Assembly: GCF_001747105.1 (NCBI RefSeq)
Contig: NZ_MDGQ01000005.1
Location: 806,001 to 870,000 of the forward strand
Length of the DNA: 64,000 bases
Direction: 5' to 3'
Source of the DNA: Roseivirga misakiensis
Lineage (GTDB): Bacteria > Bacteroidota > Bacteroidia > Cytophagales > Cyclobacteriaceae
A program made the translations under genes and the position numbers. The notes below the pieces were generated by a model, which was not told the DNA's origin, did not search any database, and saw nothing but the letters and a program-made list of their open reading frames with translations. Below are positions 18,041 through 25,638 of the stretch, in pieces. Within the stretch, counting starts at the first letter, position 1. Each line of letters begins with the position of its first letter.

Positions 18041-19663
18041 TTAGTCTTCTAAAATTTGTCGTATTCCTGTTAATGGAATAATTACCCAGTCTGGTCTAGC
18101 TTTTAATTCATACCCGATTTCGTAAACTGCCTTTTCCAGTAGATGGTATTTCAGCAAATAGCGTATTTCAGACTGATACCCAATGTCTAAATTGTTCGTC
18201 ATGGCCGTGTTTACATATTTGTTAAGAAACACAGCTGAAATCGCTTGATAATATTTTTCTCCTGCCTCGAACAATTGTTCTTGTGACAGCTTAAAGTTGT
18301 TTTTCGAACTGAAAATGGTCGCATAAACCGCATAGTGAAATGATCGCAGCATTCCAGCTACATCTTTCAGCGGGGTTTGCTTTACTTTCCGATCTCTAAT
18401 GGTACTTTCTGGTTCTCCTTCGTAATCAATGACATAAAAATCATCGGATTCGGTCATTAGGATTTGGCCTAAATGTAAATCACCGTGGATTCTAATTCTA
18501 CTACTGTTCAGTTCTACTTCTTGAAAGTCGAGGAATCTATTCGTAATCTCTTCTCTTTGGTCGACGAACTCTTGCGCATACTGTTTAGCTAGGCCGTCAA
18601 GCTTTTCTACGTTCTCGTCTACCAGTATGAATCGCGCGTTGAGTTGATAGATAATTCTATTTTTCAACCAAACGGTATAGTCACCATTAAAGGCGATTGG
18701 GTTGAATTTGGTGTCTACTTTGTTGCTAAAGAGTGCCACATGCATTTCAGCAATTCTAAGCGCAATTTGCTCCACTTTACTGAGCACATCATCGCTAATG
18801 AGTAACCTAAAATCTGACTTTAATTCTTCCGGCGATTTAAAGTCAAAGCTCTTCACCGTTTGGATATCGGCTATTTCTATATCTGTAGCTTCAATTCTTT
18901 CGAAATAGCCCTTCATCATATCTAAAGTATGATTCCAAGCCTCACCCTTATTCTCTACTTTCTCCTGCATAATGCCAAGAGATAGCGTAGCGTATTGGTT
19001 TTTGATCCAGCTAACGCTACCCCCGTAAGCTGGGCTGTTTTTGAATTCACTTTCGTCCGATAAGAATTTCGTGAGTTCAAGATCGGGGTTGGCATCTTGG
19101 AAAAGCCTTCTGTACATTTTGAAGAAGAACTTTCCATTGTATTCTATCGAAGTATTGCTTTGGTCAAAGTTCATGACCTGAGAAGACTCATACTCGGGTC
19201 TGGACCTTAGTACTTTTCCTCTTTCAAAAACAAGTTTTGTATTTCCGTCTGTGATCGTTTTCTGTAAAAGAATTTGCTCATAAAGCGCCTTTCTGAAGGT
19301 TTCAGAATATAAAGCGTCTATAATCCATCCCTTTTTTCCGCCAATCGTAGTTTGGTGCACTCTGCCTTTTTTGTCTATTTCAGATACATCTTCTGTGAAA
19401 AGAAGTGTCATGAGATAGTACTCCGTAAACCCAGCTTGAAAGTTGACTTCAATAGTGATCAAGAAAGCCGTTGCTCCGTCTTCTAGCAGAAAAGGCATGT
19501 ATTGTTCTATGCGATAGGTCTTTGCCTTTTGGGTCTTGGCTGCGTACCACCGCGTCGTCATCATGTATTCTGGTAGAATCTTGTCGCATAAACTAGAACG
19601 GTAGGTCTCTTCTGAGAATAATTCGTTCCATGGCATTGCTTTTTGATTGGCTTTAGAAGACAT
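18041..19663 (-). CDS. maltokinase (Mak/Pep2 family)
   Basis: 540 residues. An N-terminal cap (about 15-135, TTRWYAAKTQ) and a bilobal aminoglycoside-phosphotransferase-like kinase fold. Visible kinase motifs are the SNTSI loop near 169-173, Lys182 in FFKMYRR, the catalytic loop HGDLHLGQ (393-400, Asp395) and the metal-binding IDYEGEP (412-418, Asp413). It phosphorylates maltose with ATP to maltose 1-phosphate, the donor for GlgE. It is a stand-alone kinase rather than a TreS-Mak fusion; the length is slightly above the usual about 450-480. No trehalose synthase is in the window, so the maltose source is TreS elsewhere or glucan breakdown. It sits between glgE (9 bases) and glgB (2 bases). 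Confidence 0.92.
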   Translation of the reverse strand: MSSKANQKAMPWNELFSEETYRSSLCDKILPEYMMTTRWYAAKTQKAKTYRIEQYMPFLLEDGATAFLITIEVNFQAGFTEYYLMTLLFTEDVSEIDKKGRVHQTTIGGKKGWIIDALYSETFRKALYEQILLQKTITDGNTKLVFERGKVLRSRPEYESSQVMNFDQSNTSIEYNGKFFFKMYRRLFQDANPDLELTKFLSDESEFKNSPAYGGSVSWIKNQYATLSLGIMQEKVENKGEAWNHTLDMMKGYFERIEATDIEIADIQTVKSFDFKSPEELKSDFRLLISDDVLSKVEQIALRIAEMHVALFSNKVDTKFNPIAFNGDYTVWLKNRIIYQLNARFILVDENVEKLDGLAKQYAQEFVDQREEITNRFLDFQEVELNSSRIRIHGDLHLGQILMTESDDFYVIDYEGEPESTIRDRKVKQTPLKDVAGMLRSFHYAVYATIFSSKNNFKLSQEQLFEAGEKYYQAISAVFLNKYVNTAMTNNLDIGYQSEIRYLLKYHLLEKAVYEIGYELKARPDWVIIPLTGIRQILED

Positions 19664-19672
19664 GACTAGATC

Positions 19673-21616
19673 TTAAAAGTGAATAGAGAATATATGATAC
19701 GGCACCTGATATGGATCTAACTCTACAAAGTTCCAGTCTTGATTCCAGATGTAGCTGTTTCCAGTCACAAGGTCTGTCATACGCATAGGCGTGTCACCCG
19801 AAACACCCATTTTATGCCTTGGTACTTCTACCCAACCACCTTGTTTGTTGTATGGGTCTAAGTTTACGACACAGAGAATATTATTTTTACCATCTTCGCT
19901 TTGCTTAAAATAGGCCAGTATTTGGTCGTTTTCGATGGTGCAGAAATCAATATTGTTAGTGAACTGAAATGCCGGTTGTTCTTTTCTAATTTGGTTAATT
20001 CTGGTGATCAACTGCGTAAGCTTATTGGTTTTGGTCCAATCCCAGTTCCGAACTTCATATTTTTCCGAGTTTAGATACTCTTCCTTACCGATGTAAGCCG
20101 CGTTGTCGATCTGCTCATAAACAGGGCCATACATGCCATAATTAGATGAGAGTGTTGCGGCCATCATATGGCGAACCACGTAGAGGTTTTCATTGCCGCC
20201 TTGTAGTATCCAAGGGTTAATGTCGGGCGTGTTTGGCCAGAAGTTCGGTCTGAAATAGTCTTTCATCGGGCTTTTCGTAAGCTCCGTCATATACTCAATC
20301 AGCTCGGCTTTGTTGTTTCTCCAAGTGTAGTATGTGTAGCCTTGAGTGAAACCAATTTTAGCCAATCTTTGCATTGTTTTCGGCTTTGTAAAAGCTTCGG
20401 CGAGGAAAAGTACATCTGGATCAACTTTTTTGACTTCGGCAATCAGGAATTCCCAGAAACCAAATGGTTTGGTATGTGGATTATCGACCCTGAATATTTT
20501 AATCCCTAGTTTATTCCAATACAAAACAATGGAAACGAACTCGTTCCACATGTTTTCCCAATCTTCTGATTCGAAATAGATCGGGTAGATATCCTGGTAT
20601 TTTTTGGGTGGGTTCTCAGCATACTGAACTGTACCATCTGGACGCCACTTAAACCAAGAGGGGTTTTCTTTGACATAAGGGTGATCTGGCGAGCACTGTA
20701 GTGCAAAATCTAAGGCAATTTCAATGCCCTGATCAGCCGCTGCTTTTACCACTTTTTTAAAGTCCGCCAACGACCCTAGCTCTGGAAGTATATCTTTATG
20801 TCCACCTGTTGTATTACCGATGGCCCAAGGCACCCCTACATCGTCGGGTAGTGGCGTGGTGGTGTTATTTTTTCCTTTTCTATGGGCTGTCCCAATCGGA
20901 TGAATCGGAGGGAAGTAAATTACATCAAATCCCATTTTGGATACATATGGCAATACATCCAAGCAGTCTTTAAATGTTCCATGCGCACCTTCTTTCTTTG
21001 CGGTAGACCTTGGGAAGAACTCATACCATGTGCTAAAAAGTGCTTTTTGCCGATCGACAACTAGGTTTAGTTCCTTGTTATATGTCGTCGCAAATTCTTT
21101 GGTTGGGTGATTATGAAATACATCGTGAAGCTTTTTGGATTGTGCTTCGTCGATGGCAAAGTTGTAAGCTTTTTCGTCTTGAAAGGCTTCAATTAGCTCG
21201 GTAACGTAGGCTTTATCATTAGCGCTTTTTTTGGCAACTGTCTCTAGGTACTGAACTCCATCTAAAAGCTCAACATTTACATGTTGATTATCGGCAATTT
21301 TTCGCTCGATGTTATGCTGCCAGGTGAGGGGGTAGTCCACCCAAGCCTCTACAGTGTAAGTGTAAGTGCCTTGTTTTTCGGCAATAAATTCACCGACAAA
21401 CTCATCGTTTCCAGCGTGATGCATTGCGGCGTATTGCCAAGTTTTGGCTTTACCAAATTTGTATTTGATATGCGCACTGAGCACGTCATGGCCATCGGCT
21501 AAGATATCGGCAGATACTTGAAATTTCTGTCCAACAGTTCTTTTGGAAGCATGCAAACCGCAATTGATTTCGGGGCTTACATTTTCTATTACAACTCTAC
21601 TTTGTCCTGATTTCAT
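19673..21616 (-). CDS. glgE: alpha-1,4-glucan:maltose-1-phosphate maltosyltransferase
   Basis: 647 residues, GH13_3. The N-terminal beta domain (1-110) and four-helix insertion lead to a barrel with nucleophile Asp378 in FRVDNPHTKPFGFW and acid Glu407 in FLAEAFTKPK; the 29-residue spacing equals that of characterised GlgE (Asp394/Glu423 in Streptomyces). IHPIGTAHRKGKNN (238-251) is the other family signature. It transfers maltosyl units from maltose 1-phosphate onto growing alpha-1,4-glucan. First gene of the minus-strand operon glgE-mak-glgB-GH57. A candidate LacI-type site (21744-21756) lies 127 bases before its ATG. No obvious -7 box was found, so the promoter is not placed. Confidence 0.96.
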   Translation of the reverse strand: MKSGQSRVVIENVSPEINCGLHASKRTVGQKFQVSADILADGHDVLSAHIKYKFGKAKTWQYAAMHHAGNDEFVGEFIAEKQGTYTYTVEAWVDYPLTWQHNIERKIADNQHVNVELLDGVQYLETVAKKSANDKAYVTELIEAFQDEKAYNFAIDEAQSKKLHDVFHNHPTKEFATTYNKELNLVVDRQKALFSTWYEFFPRSTAKKEGAHGTFKDCLDVLPYVSKMGFDVIYFPPIHPIGTAHRKGKNNTTTPLPDDVGVPWAIGNTTGGHKDILPELGSLADFKKVVKAAADQGIEIALDFALQCSPDHPYVKENPSWFKWRPDGTVQYAENPPKKYQDIYPIYFESEDWENMWNEFVSIVLYWNKLGIKIFRVDNPHTKPFGFWEFLIAEVKKVDPDVLFLAEAFTKPKTMQRLAKIGFTQGYTYYTWRNNKAELIEYMTELTKSPMKDYFRPNFWPNTPDINPWILQGGNENLYVVRHMMAATLSSNYGMYGPVYEQIDNAAYIGKEEYLNSEKYEVRNWDWTKTNKLTQLITRINQIRKEQPAFQFTNNIDFCTIENDQILAYFKQSEDGKNNILCVVNLDPYNKQGGWVEVPRHKMGVSGDTPMRMTDLVTGNSYIWNQDWNFVELDPYQVPYHIFSIHF

Positions 21617-21743
21617 TGTTGTAGTCTATAGGAGAGGGTTTTGGCTGATGTTTTTGCGTTAATTCGGTAGAATTAAGTTTCTGATTTTCTGGGAAATAAG
21701 GGAAAATTGATGGTCTATTCAAGCCTTGCATCTTGAATTATTA

Positions 21744-21756
21744 TGCAAACGGTTGA
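21744..21756. promoter_or_regulatory. candidate LacI-family operator TGCAAACGGTTGA upstream of glgE
   Basis: A near-palindrome with halves CAAAC and GGTTG (4 of 5 positions symmetric). It shares TGCAAACG then TT with the site before the CBM48 gene at 12501-12513. Position fits control of the glgE operon. Motif-based only. Confidence 0.4.
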
Positions 21757-21848
21757 TTGACCATTCTCTAATGTAAGTTCAATGTGTCTATAATGTCAAG
21801 TGGGGAGGAGTGAAATAGTCTGAGGAGGAGGGCTCTTGAGAGCGCCAA

Positions 21849-21883
21849 GTCATTGTGAGATCCTTCGTTTCACTCAGGATGAC
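21849..21883. repeat. REP-like palindromic intergenic element
   Basis: A 35-base element with terminal GTCA and TGAC and inner TCCT/AGGA (interrupted inverted repeat). The type, reading roughly 'TGAGATCCTTCG...CTCAGGATGAC', is familiar from short interspersed repeats in many bacterial intergenic regions. Only one copy is in the window, so its repetitive nature is from recognition, not from counting. Confidence 0.45.
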
Positions 21884-21911
21884 GGAGACGGTGTCGCATC
21901 CTGAAAAGCAT

Positions 21912-21945
21912 AAAAAAAGCCTGTTCATGCAAATGGACAGGCTTT
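21912..21945 (-). terminator. terminator of rpsF-rpsR-rplI
   Basis: A stem of about 11 bp (AAAGCCTGT paired with ACAGGCTTT, extended by a wobble pair) is followed on the minus strand by seven T, 20 bases after the rplI stop. Strong intrinsic terminator. Confidence 0.9.
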
Positions 21946-21965
21946 CTGTGTTTAGTATCTATTGC

Positions 21966-22409
21966 TTATTCAGCGATCACGCTAAATTTCAATTCTTTCT
22001 TCACCTCTTTGTGTAGATCAATCTCAAGCTCATAATCGCCCAACATCTTCACTTCACCTTTGAAAGAGATTTTCTTTCTGTCTACATCAACTCCTCTTGC
22101 TTTTAAAGCATCAGAAATTTGTAATGTAGTCACGGCGCCAAAGATTTTACCGCTATCACCAGCTTTCGCTTTAATCTCAAGTGCTGCATCACCGATAGCA
22201 TCAGCAACTGCTTGCGCATCGCTTTTGATTTTATCTGCTTTGTGTGCTGCTTGCTTAATGTTCTCAGCGATCATTTTCTTGTTAGAGTTGCTCGCTAAAA
22301 TCGCAAATCCTTGAGGGATAAGGTAGTTTCTACCATAGCCTGGTTTTACATCAACTGTATCGTTTTTGTAGCCCAAACCTTTAATATCAGTCTTTAATAT
22401 AACTTCCAT
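21966..22409 (-). CDS. rplI: 50S ribosomal protein L9
   Basis: 147 residues. The N-terminal globular domain opens with MEVILKTDIKGLG and contains the L9 signature VKPGYGRNYLIPQGFA (22-37). A long helix (about 40-80) connects to the C-terminal domain (ITDA-like ISDALKARG). It binds 23S rRNA near L1 and helps keep reading frame. Last gene of rpsF-rpsR-rplI, 20 bases after rpsR, followed by a strong terminator. Confidence 0.98.
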   Translation of the reverse strand: MEVILKTDIKGLGYKNDTVDVKPGYGRNYLIPQGFAILASNSNKKMIAENIKQAAHKADKIKSDAQAVADAIGDAALEIKAKAGDSGKIFGAVTTLQISDALKARGVDVDRKKISFKGEVKMLGDYELEIDLHKEVKKELKFSVIAE

Positions 22410-22429
22410 TGTCTTTTCAGTTTTGGGTT

Positions 22430-22681
22430 CTACTTCAATCCGTCAGCTACGTAAGGCAATAAAGCAATGTGTCTTGCTCTTTTTACAGCTTGCGTTACTT
22501 TTTTCTGGTACTTCAAGCTAGTTCCAGTAAGTCTTCTTGGAAGTATCTTACCTTGCTCGTTAATGAAGGCCATCAAGAAATCTGGGTTCTTGTAGTCTAC
22601 GTATTTGATTCCGTTCTTCTTAAAGCGGCAATATTTTTTTCTTTGCTGCTCTCTATTGATTGGTTCGTTTACTAAAGTCAT
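22430..22681 (-). CDS. rpsR: 30S ribosomal protein S18
   Basis: 83 residues with the S18 core: [18 protein letters not shown] (15-32), [18 protein letters not shown] (48-65) and the final [15 protein letters not shown]18 packs with S6 on the platform of the small subunit. Its start overlaps the rpsF stop by 4 bases, the usual coupling for this pair. The single Cys18 shows it is not a four-cysteine zinc form. Confidence 0.98.
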   Translation of the reverse strand: MTLVNEPINREQQRKKYCRFKKNGIKYVDYKNPDFLMAFINEQGKILPRRLTGTSLKYQKKVTQAVKRARHIALLPYVADGLK

Positions 22682-23040
22682 GCTGCTGCCTCCTCTTTCT
22701 TTTTCTTGTTAAAAGCGCCACCTTTTCTTCTGGTGTTGTACTCAACTGCGTGCTTATCTAGAGCTACAGTTAAGAATCGCATAATTTTCTCGTCTCTCTT
22801 GAACTCTATTTCTAGTGTTGCAATGGTAGATGGGTCGGCTTTGAATTCAATCAAATTGTAGAAACCAGTAGACTTGTGCTGAATTGGGTAAGCCAATTTC
22901 TTAAGTCCCCACATTTCTAAATTCACGATTTCAGCTCCGTTATCTTTCAGGAGTTTCTCGTAACTGCCGACAGCATCCTTCATCTGCTCATCAGACAAAA
23001 CGGGATTTAAAATGAATACTGTCTCGTAATTGTTTAACAT
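22678..23040 (-). CDS. rpsF: 30S ribosomal protein S6
   Basis: 120 residues from the ATG at 23040 ([13 protein letters not shown], the conserved S6 start). A frame extension to 23097 is open but contains the -7 box, so it is not translated. Seen: the ferredoxin-like S6 fold pattern with [23 protein letters not shown] and a lysine-rich C-terminus ([14 protein letters not shown]). First gene of the ribosomal operon; a TATCTTTG -7 box lies 26 bases upstream. Confidence 0.97.
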   Translation of the reverse strand: MLNNYETVFILNPVLSDEQMKDAVGSYEKLLKDNGAEIVNLEMWGLKKLAYPIQHKSTGFYNLIEFKADPSTIATLEIEFKRDEKIMRFLTVALDKHAVEYNTRRKGGAFNKKKKEEAAA

Positions 23041-23066
23041 TTTTAATGTATTTGTTTTTCGGCCTG

Positions 23067-23074
23067 CAAAGATA
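23067..23074 (-). promoter_or_regulatory. -7 box for rpsF operon
   Basis: On the minus strand this reads TATCTTTG, an exact Bacteroidota -7 element, 26 bases before the rpsF ATG. A T-rich stretch stands at the -33 region. It excludes the longer start of rpsF. Confidence 0.7.
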
Positions 23075-23176
23075 TGAAATACTCTTAAAAAACCCATCGG
23101 TTGTAAAAGATTGTCACAGAATTAATTGTAGGGCCATCCTTTTTGTATTTTCGAGCACATTCTAAGAAGATTTAGG

Positions 23177-24736
23177 TTGAAAAAACGCGCAAACAAACCT
23201 CTTATCGCCATTCTATTCATTTTGATCATCCCGGTCATTGTTTATGGTGTTTTCGAATTAAATTCCCTTACAGCAGACGAACGCGAACTTGAAAAAATCT
23301 ATCAGCGTCAGCTTGAGTCTGTTCTGTTTTCTATCAACCAAAGTGTGCAAGACAAGGTCTCGGATATCACCACGATGATGGATCGTGATTTGGGTGTGGT
23401 TTCCGATGCTGAATGGCTCGAAGAATTAAGCGCTTATAACTTCTTTTGGGGTTTGTATTTGAAAGATGCCTCCGATGGTGATGACCAACTTTATACATTG
23501 CCGGAATATGAAAAAAGGGGGCTGACATCCGTTGCCGATAGTATTTTTAACCAAAACCAAAGTGTCTTCGATCGGCTGTTACAATACAAAGAAGCTGGTG
23601 ATTTCATGAAAATTGAAAAGAGCGATAAACAGTTCTTTAACAAGGGGAAAGAATTAGATTTTTTCTTCTTCGTGCTGGGTTCTGGGGAGTCAGCAAAATT
23701 TGGTATTTATTTCTTCGATGCCGTACTGATGATTGAGCAATACTTAGTGCCAAAGTTTCAAGAAATTGCCCGCGAAGACTTTATTCTTACTTGCCGAAGA
23801 ATTTCGGATGGCTATGTGGTTTATTCCACGAAAGAGAACGTATTCGGAAGCTATGAAAGCGAACCGATCGATTTACTGCCCAAGTACGAAATCGGTATCG
23901 ATCGGGCAGGTGGAACGATACAAGAAGCGGTGAATAAAAGGAAAACACAGAGCATCATTGCCCTCGGCTTACTTATGATTGTAATGCTGATCGGTATTAT
24001 TCTAGTTTTCAGAAGCATCCAACAAGAAATGAAACTGGCTCAAAAGAAGGCAGATTTTGTTTCGAACGTTTCTCACGAAATAAGAACTCCTTTGGCTTTG
24101 ATAAATATGTTTGCCGAGACGCTATTAATGGATAGGGTTAGGACCGAAGATAAGAAGAAGGAATATTATGGCATTATAACCAAAGAGGTTGGTCGCCTAA
24201 CAAATATGGTCAACCGAATCCTAAGTTTTTCTAAAATTGAAGCGAGCAAGCGGACTTATGACAAACGTGCGGTTGATTTAAATACGGTGGTGGAAGAAGT
24301 TTACAATACCTACTCCTACCACCTTGAGAATAATGGCTTCAAACATGGTATTCAATTGTCAGACGAAATCCTAAATATAGAAGCCGATCACGAAGCCCTA
24401 ATTGAGGTAATTGTAAACCTTTTAGATAACGGCATGAAATATAGCCCAGATGAGAAAAGTTTGGTGATCGAATCTGGCCGAAAAAACGAAATGGCTTACG
24501 TAGCTGTTACCGATCATGGTATGGGCATCCCGAAAAACCAACTCGATAAATTGTTCGAAAAGTTTTATCGCGTGCCTACGGGCGATGTTCACGACACCAA
24601 GGGTTCTGGCCTGGGACTTACCATTGTGCAACATATAATGGATGCCCACGAAGGTAAGGTGGAAGTGACCAGCACGGTAGGAAAGGGCAGTACCTTTAAA
24701 TTATTTTTCCCATTACATAAAAACGAAAATGTCTAA
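23177..24736 (+). CDS. membrane sensor histidine kinase
   Basis: 519 residues from a TTG at 23177, which gives MKKRANKPLI directly before the first membrane helix; no ATG fits. TM1 is about 9-25 and TM2 about 259-277, enclosing a periplasmic sensor region of about 230 residues with no recognised domain. HisKA follows, with phosphorylated His300 in VSHEIRTP, then HATPase_c with N-box NLLDNGMKYSP, G1 DHGMGIP and G2 GSGLGLTIV. It overlaps the response regulator gene by 8 bases. Signal unknown. Downstream lies a secreted sugar-binding-type protein, which might be a target, but that is a guess. Confidence 0.93.
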   Translation: MKKRANKPLIAILFILIIPVIVYGVFELNSLTADERELEKIYQRQLESVLFSINQSVQDKVSDITTMMDRDLGVVSDAEWLEELSAYNFFWGLYLKDASDGDDQLYTLPEYEKRGLTSVADSIFNQNQSVFDRLLQYKEAGDFMKIEKSDKQFFNKGKELDFFFFVLGSGESAKFGIYFFDAVLMIEQYLVPKFQEIAREDFILTCRRISDGYVVYSTKENVFGSYESEPIDLLPKYEIGIDRAGGTIQEAVNKRKTQSIIALGLLMIVMLIGIILVFRSIQQEMKLAQKKADFVSNVSHEIRTPLALINMFAETLLMDRVRTEDKKKEYYGIITKEVGRLTNMVNRILSFSKIEASKRTYDKRAVDLNTVVEEVYNTYSYHLENNGFKHGIQLSDEILNIEADHEALIEVIVNLLDNGMKYSPDEKSLVIESGRKNEMAYVAVTDHGMGIPKNQLDKLFEKFYRVPTGDVHDTKGSGLGLTIVQHIMDAHEGKVEVTSTVGKGSTFKLFFPLHKNENV

Positions 24737-25418
24737 AATTCTAATAGTAGAAGATGAACCTGCAATGCGTCTTGGGCTCAAAGACAACCTTGAGTTTGAG
24801 TCTTATGAAGTAGAAGTGGCTATTGACGGTCAGGAGGGCTTGGAGAAAGCTCAAAATGGTCAATTCGACCTAATTATATTAGATGTAATGATGCCGAAAA
24901 TGTCCGGGTTCGACGTTTGTAAGGCTATTCGTAAACAAGGCGTGTTAACACCAATCATTTTCCTTACTGCCAAGAGTGAAGAAATCGATAAAGTACTTGG
25001 TTTAGAGTTAGGTGCAGATGATTACCTCACCAAACCTTTCAGCTTACGCGAATTAATTGCTCGAGTAAAAGCAATACTTCGCCGATTTAAACCTTCGGCA
25101 GCGAGTGAAGTCTCTGGACCAATAGCTATTGGTAATCTCACAGTGGATTTCTCACAGTTTACCGCTTCCAATGAAGCCGGCGACGTGAGAATGTCTCACA
25201 AAGAGTACGAGATATTACAATACTTGCTCGAACACAAAAACGAGGTGGTTAGTCGTTATGACTTATTGAACAAGGTTTGGGGCTATGAAAGCCAACCGAC
25301 CACCAGAACGGTAGATAATTTTATCTTGAGGTTGAGACAAAGAATAGAAGAAAACCCTAATGAGCCTAAACATATTTTGACGGTTCACGGGGTTGGGTAT
25401 AAATTTATTTTGAACTAA
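24729..25418 (+). CDS. OmpR-family response regulator
   Basis: 229 residues. Receiver domain 1-120 with acidic pair Glu8/Asp9, phospho-acceptor Asp52 (LIILDVMMPKMSG), LTAK switch and LTKPF lysine near 103. The DNA-binding winged helix covers about 130-228 (SHKEYEILQYLLEH, TRTVDNFILRLRQ, HGVGYKF). Partner of the histidine kinase whose 3' end it overlaps. A transcription regulator binding direct repeats; targets unknown. No clear terminator follows; the 220-base gap holds a -7 box and a leader hairpin for the next gene. Confidence 0.96.
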   Translation: MSKILIVEDEPAMRLGLKDNLEFESYEVEVAIDGQEGLEKAQNGQFDLIILDVMMPKMSGFDVCKAIRKQGVLTPIIFLTAKSEEIDKVLGLELGADDYLTKPFSLRELIARVKAILRRFKPSAASEVSGPIAIGNLTVDFSQFTASNEAGDVRMSHKEYEILQYLLEHKNEVVSRYDLLNKVWGYESQPTTRTVDNFILRLRQRIEENPNEPKHILTVHGVGYKFILN

Positions 25419-25529
25419 AAAGCATAAAAAAAACATGCGTTTGAGGCGATTAAAAGAGTTTTTTAGTCACTTGTGACATTTGGTGACATCTCTTTACGGG
25501 CATATGACATTCAGATTTAATATGGCCCG

Positions 25530-25537
25530 TATGTTTG
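25530..25537 (+). promoter_or_regulatory. -7 box ahead of the double jelly-roll gene
   Basis: TATGTTTG is an exact TAnnTTTG match, 101 bases before the ATG at 25639. No clear -33 box was found at the proper distance. If used, it gives a leader of about 95 bases ending in a strong hairpin (25592-25623). Confidence 0.45.
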
Positions 25538-25591
25538 AAAAAGAAACAACAAAAGCCCAACGGTTAAAACTAACACAACTAAACTACTACC

Positions 25592-25623
25592 AACTCAGCC
25601 ACTCAAAATTTGAGGGCTGAGTT
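25592..25623 (+). other. strong leader hairpin
   Basis: AACTCAGCC...GGCTGAGTT (9 bp) encloses CTCAAA/TTTGAG, giving about 15 bp with a one-base bulge and a one-base loop that would open to a few bases. It ends 15 bases before the ATG at 25639. Only a short TT follows, so it is a poor terminator; a leader structure or the end of a small RNA started at 25530 are alternatives. Confidence 0.5.
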
Positions 25624-25638
25624 TTAGAAACGCAAAGC

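Larger units (their letters stand above)
21617..21965. other. 349-base intergenic region between glgE and the rplI terminator
   Basis: No gene is supported here. Contents from left to right: the glgE leader and presumed promoter (AT-rich, no clear TAnnTTTG), a candidate LacI-type site (21744-21756), a purine-rich stretch, a short inverted-repeat element (21849-21883) and the rpsF-rpsR-rplI terminator (21912-21945). Confidence 0.7.

Noticed and set aside
25466-25477. GTCAC-TT-GTGAC inverted repeat after the response regulator
   Set aside because: Arms of 5 bp only, in AT-rich spacer; not distinguishable from chance, though a regulator site is possible.
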